Part shown: positions 12,578 to 12,659 of the stretch, one piece after another
Numbering within the stretch: position 1 is the stretch's first letter
Layout: every line of letters begins with the position of its first letter
NCBI GenBank assembly: GCA_017694215.1
Contig: JADIND010000040.1
Location: forward strand, 1 to 12,659
Direction: 5' to 3'
Source: Candidatus Scatousia excrementipullorum
GTDB taxonomy: Bacteria; Cyanobacteriota; Vampirovibrionia; Gastranaerophilales; Gastranaerophilaceae
DNA length: 12,659 nt
Notes under the pieces: model-generated
Told to the model about the DNA's origin: nothing
Database searches by the model: none
What the model saw: only the letters and a program-made list of their open reading frames with translations
Position numbers and translations under genes: made by a program

Positions 12578-12659
12578 CAGATTCTTCCTTTGCCGTAGTT
12601 TTACGCCCTCTTGTTTTTTTAGAAGTTCCTCTGTTAGGTCTTCTTGTTCTTTTAGGCTT
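12564..12659 (-). CDS. Lys/Arg-rich C-terminal end of a gene continuing beyond the right edge
   Basis: On the minus strand the last 31 codons of a gene enter at the right edge and end at the TAA at 12566-12564. The peptide begins KPKRTRRPNRGTSKKTRGRK and ends TTAKEESVEKE: a strongly basic, disordered tail with a short acidic finish. Such tails occur on RNA- or nucleic-acid-binding proteins (for example RNase E/G-like or ribosomal proteins), but nothing here identifies the family. Its stop lies 14 bases inside the next gene, a tight overlap that supports both being real and co-translated. Confidence 0.65.
   Translation of the reverse strand, partial: KPKRTRRPNRGTSKKTRGRKTTAKEESVEKE

Noticed and set aside
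1..12659. CRISPR array, tRNA, rRNA, insertion sequence or prophage genes
   Set aside because: No regular repeats, cloverleaf-like sequences, transposase motifs or phage genes were seen on either strand; the region reads as chromosomal core and envelope genes.

Overview
The window is AT-rich bacterial DNA from what looks like an anaerobic, Gram-negative-type bacterium. Two kinds of gene support this. One is a trimeric [FeFe]-hydrogenase (hydCBA) of the kind found in strict anaerobes and fermenters. The other is a set of outer-membrane functions: an OmpH/Skp periplasmic chaperone, the lipid A kinase LpxK and an MCE/MlaD lipid-transfer protein. This mixture, with the low GC and protein style, best fits gut non-photosynthetic relatives of cyanobacteria (Vampirovibrionia/'Melainabacteria', Gastranaerophilales). 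That placement is inference from gene content; no rRNA or marker phylogeny is available here.

Layout. Positions 1-193 (minus) hold the start of an exported protein that runs off the window. It is divergent from ompH (462-929, plus). Two hairpin terminators (951-987 and 1032-1066) separate ompH from the convergent minus-strand hydrogenase operon hydC-hydB-hydA (5275 down to 1085). Upstream of the operon, also on the minus strand, are an unrecognised 166-aa protein (5387-5887) and the run mlaD-like - lpxK - nth (9130 down to 5967). lpxK and nth overlap by 8 bases. Between mlaD and lpxK sits a 52-base hairpin that is fully paired only as minus-strand RNA. Next come a lytic transglycosylase without a signal peptide (9207-9962) and an HD-GYP protein (10057-10842), each with its own promoter candidate. 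A ketopantoate-reductase-family gene (11001-11966, plus) diverges from the HD-GYP gene and may be read from a leaderless mRNA. It meets, tail to tail, a minus-strand run of small membrane-protein genes (12577 down to 11963), which follow the Lys/Arg-rich end of a gene that continues past the right edge.

How the genes work together. HydABC would oxidise NADH and, if bifurcating, reduced ferredoxin to make H2, or run in reverse. HydC carries one [2Fe-2S] centre, HydB holds the FMN/NAD site plus Fe-S clusters, and HydA carries the H-cluster. OmpH, MlaD, LpxK and the transglycosylase all concern the envelope: outer-membrane protein folding, lipid traffic, lipid A and peptidoglycan. Nth repairs oxidised pyrimidines. 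No rRNA, tRNA, CRISPR array, transposase or phage gene was seen. No gap between genes exceeds 300 bases. The longest is 194-461 (268 bases), which is very AT-rich and holds the ompH promoter candidate.
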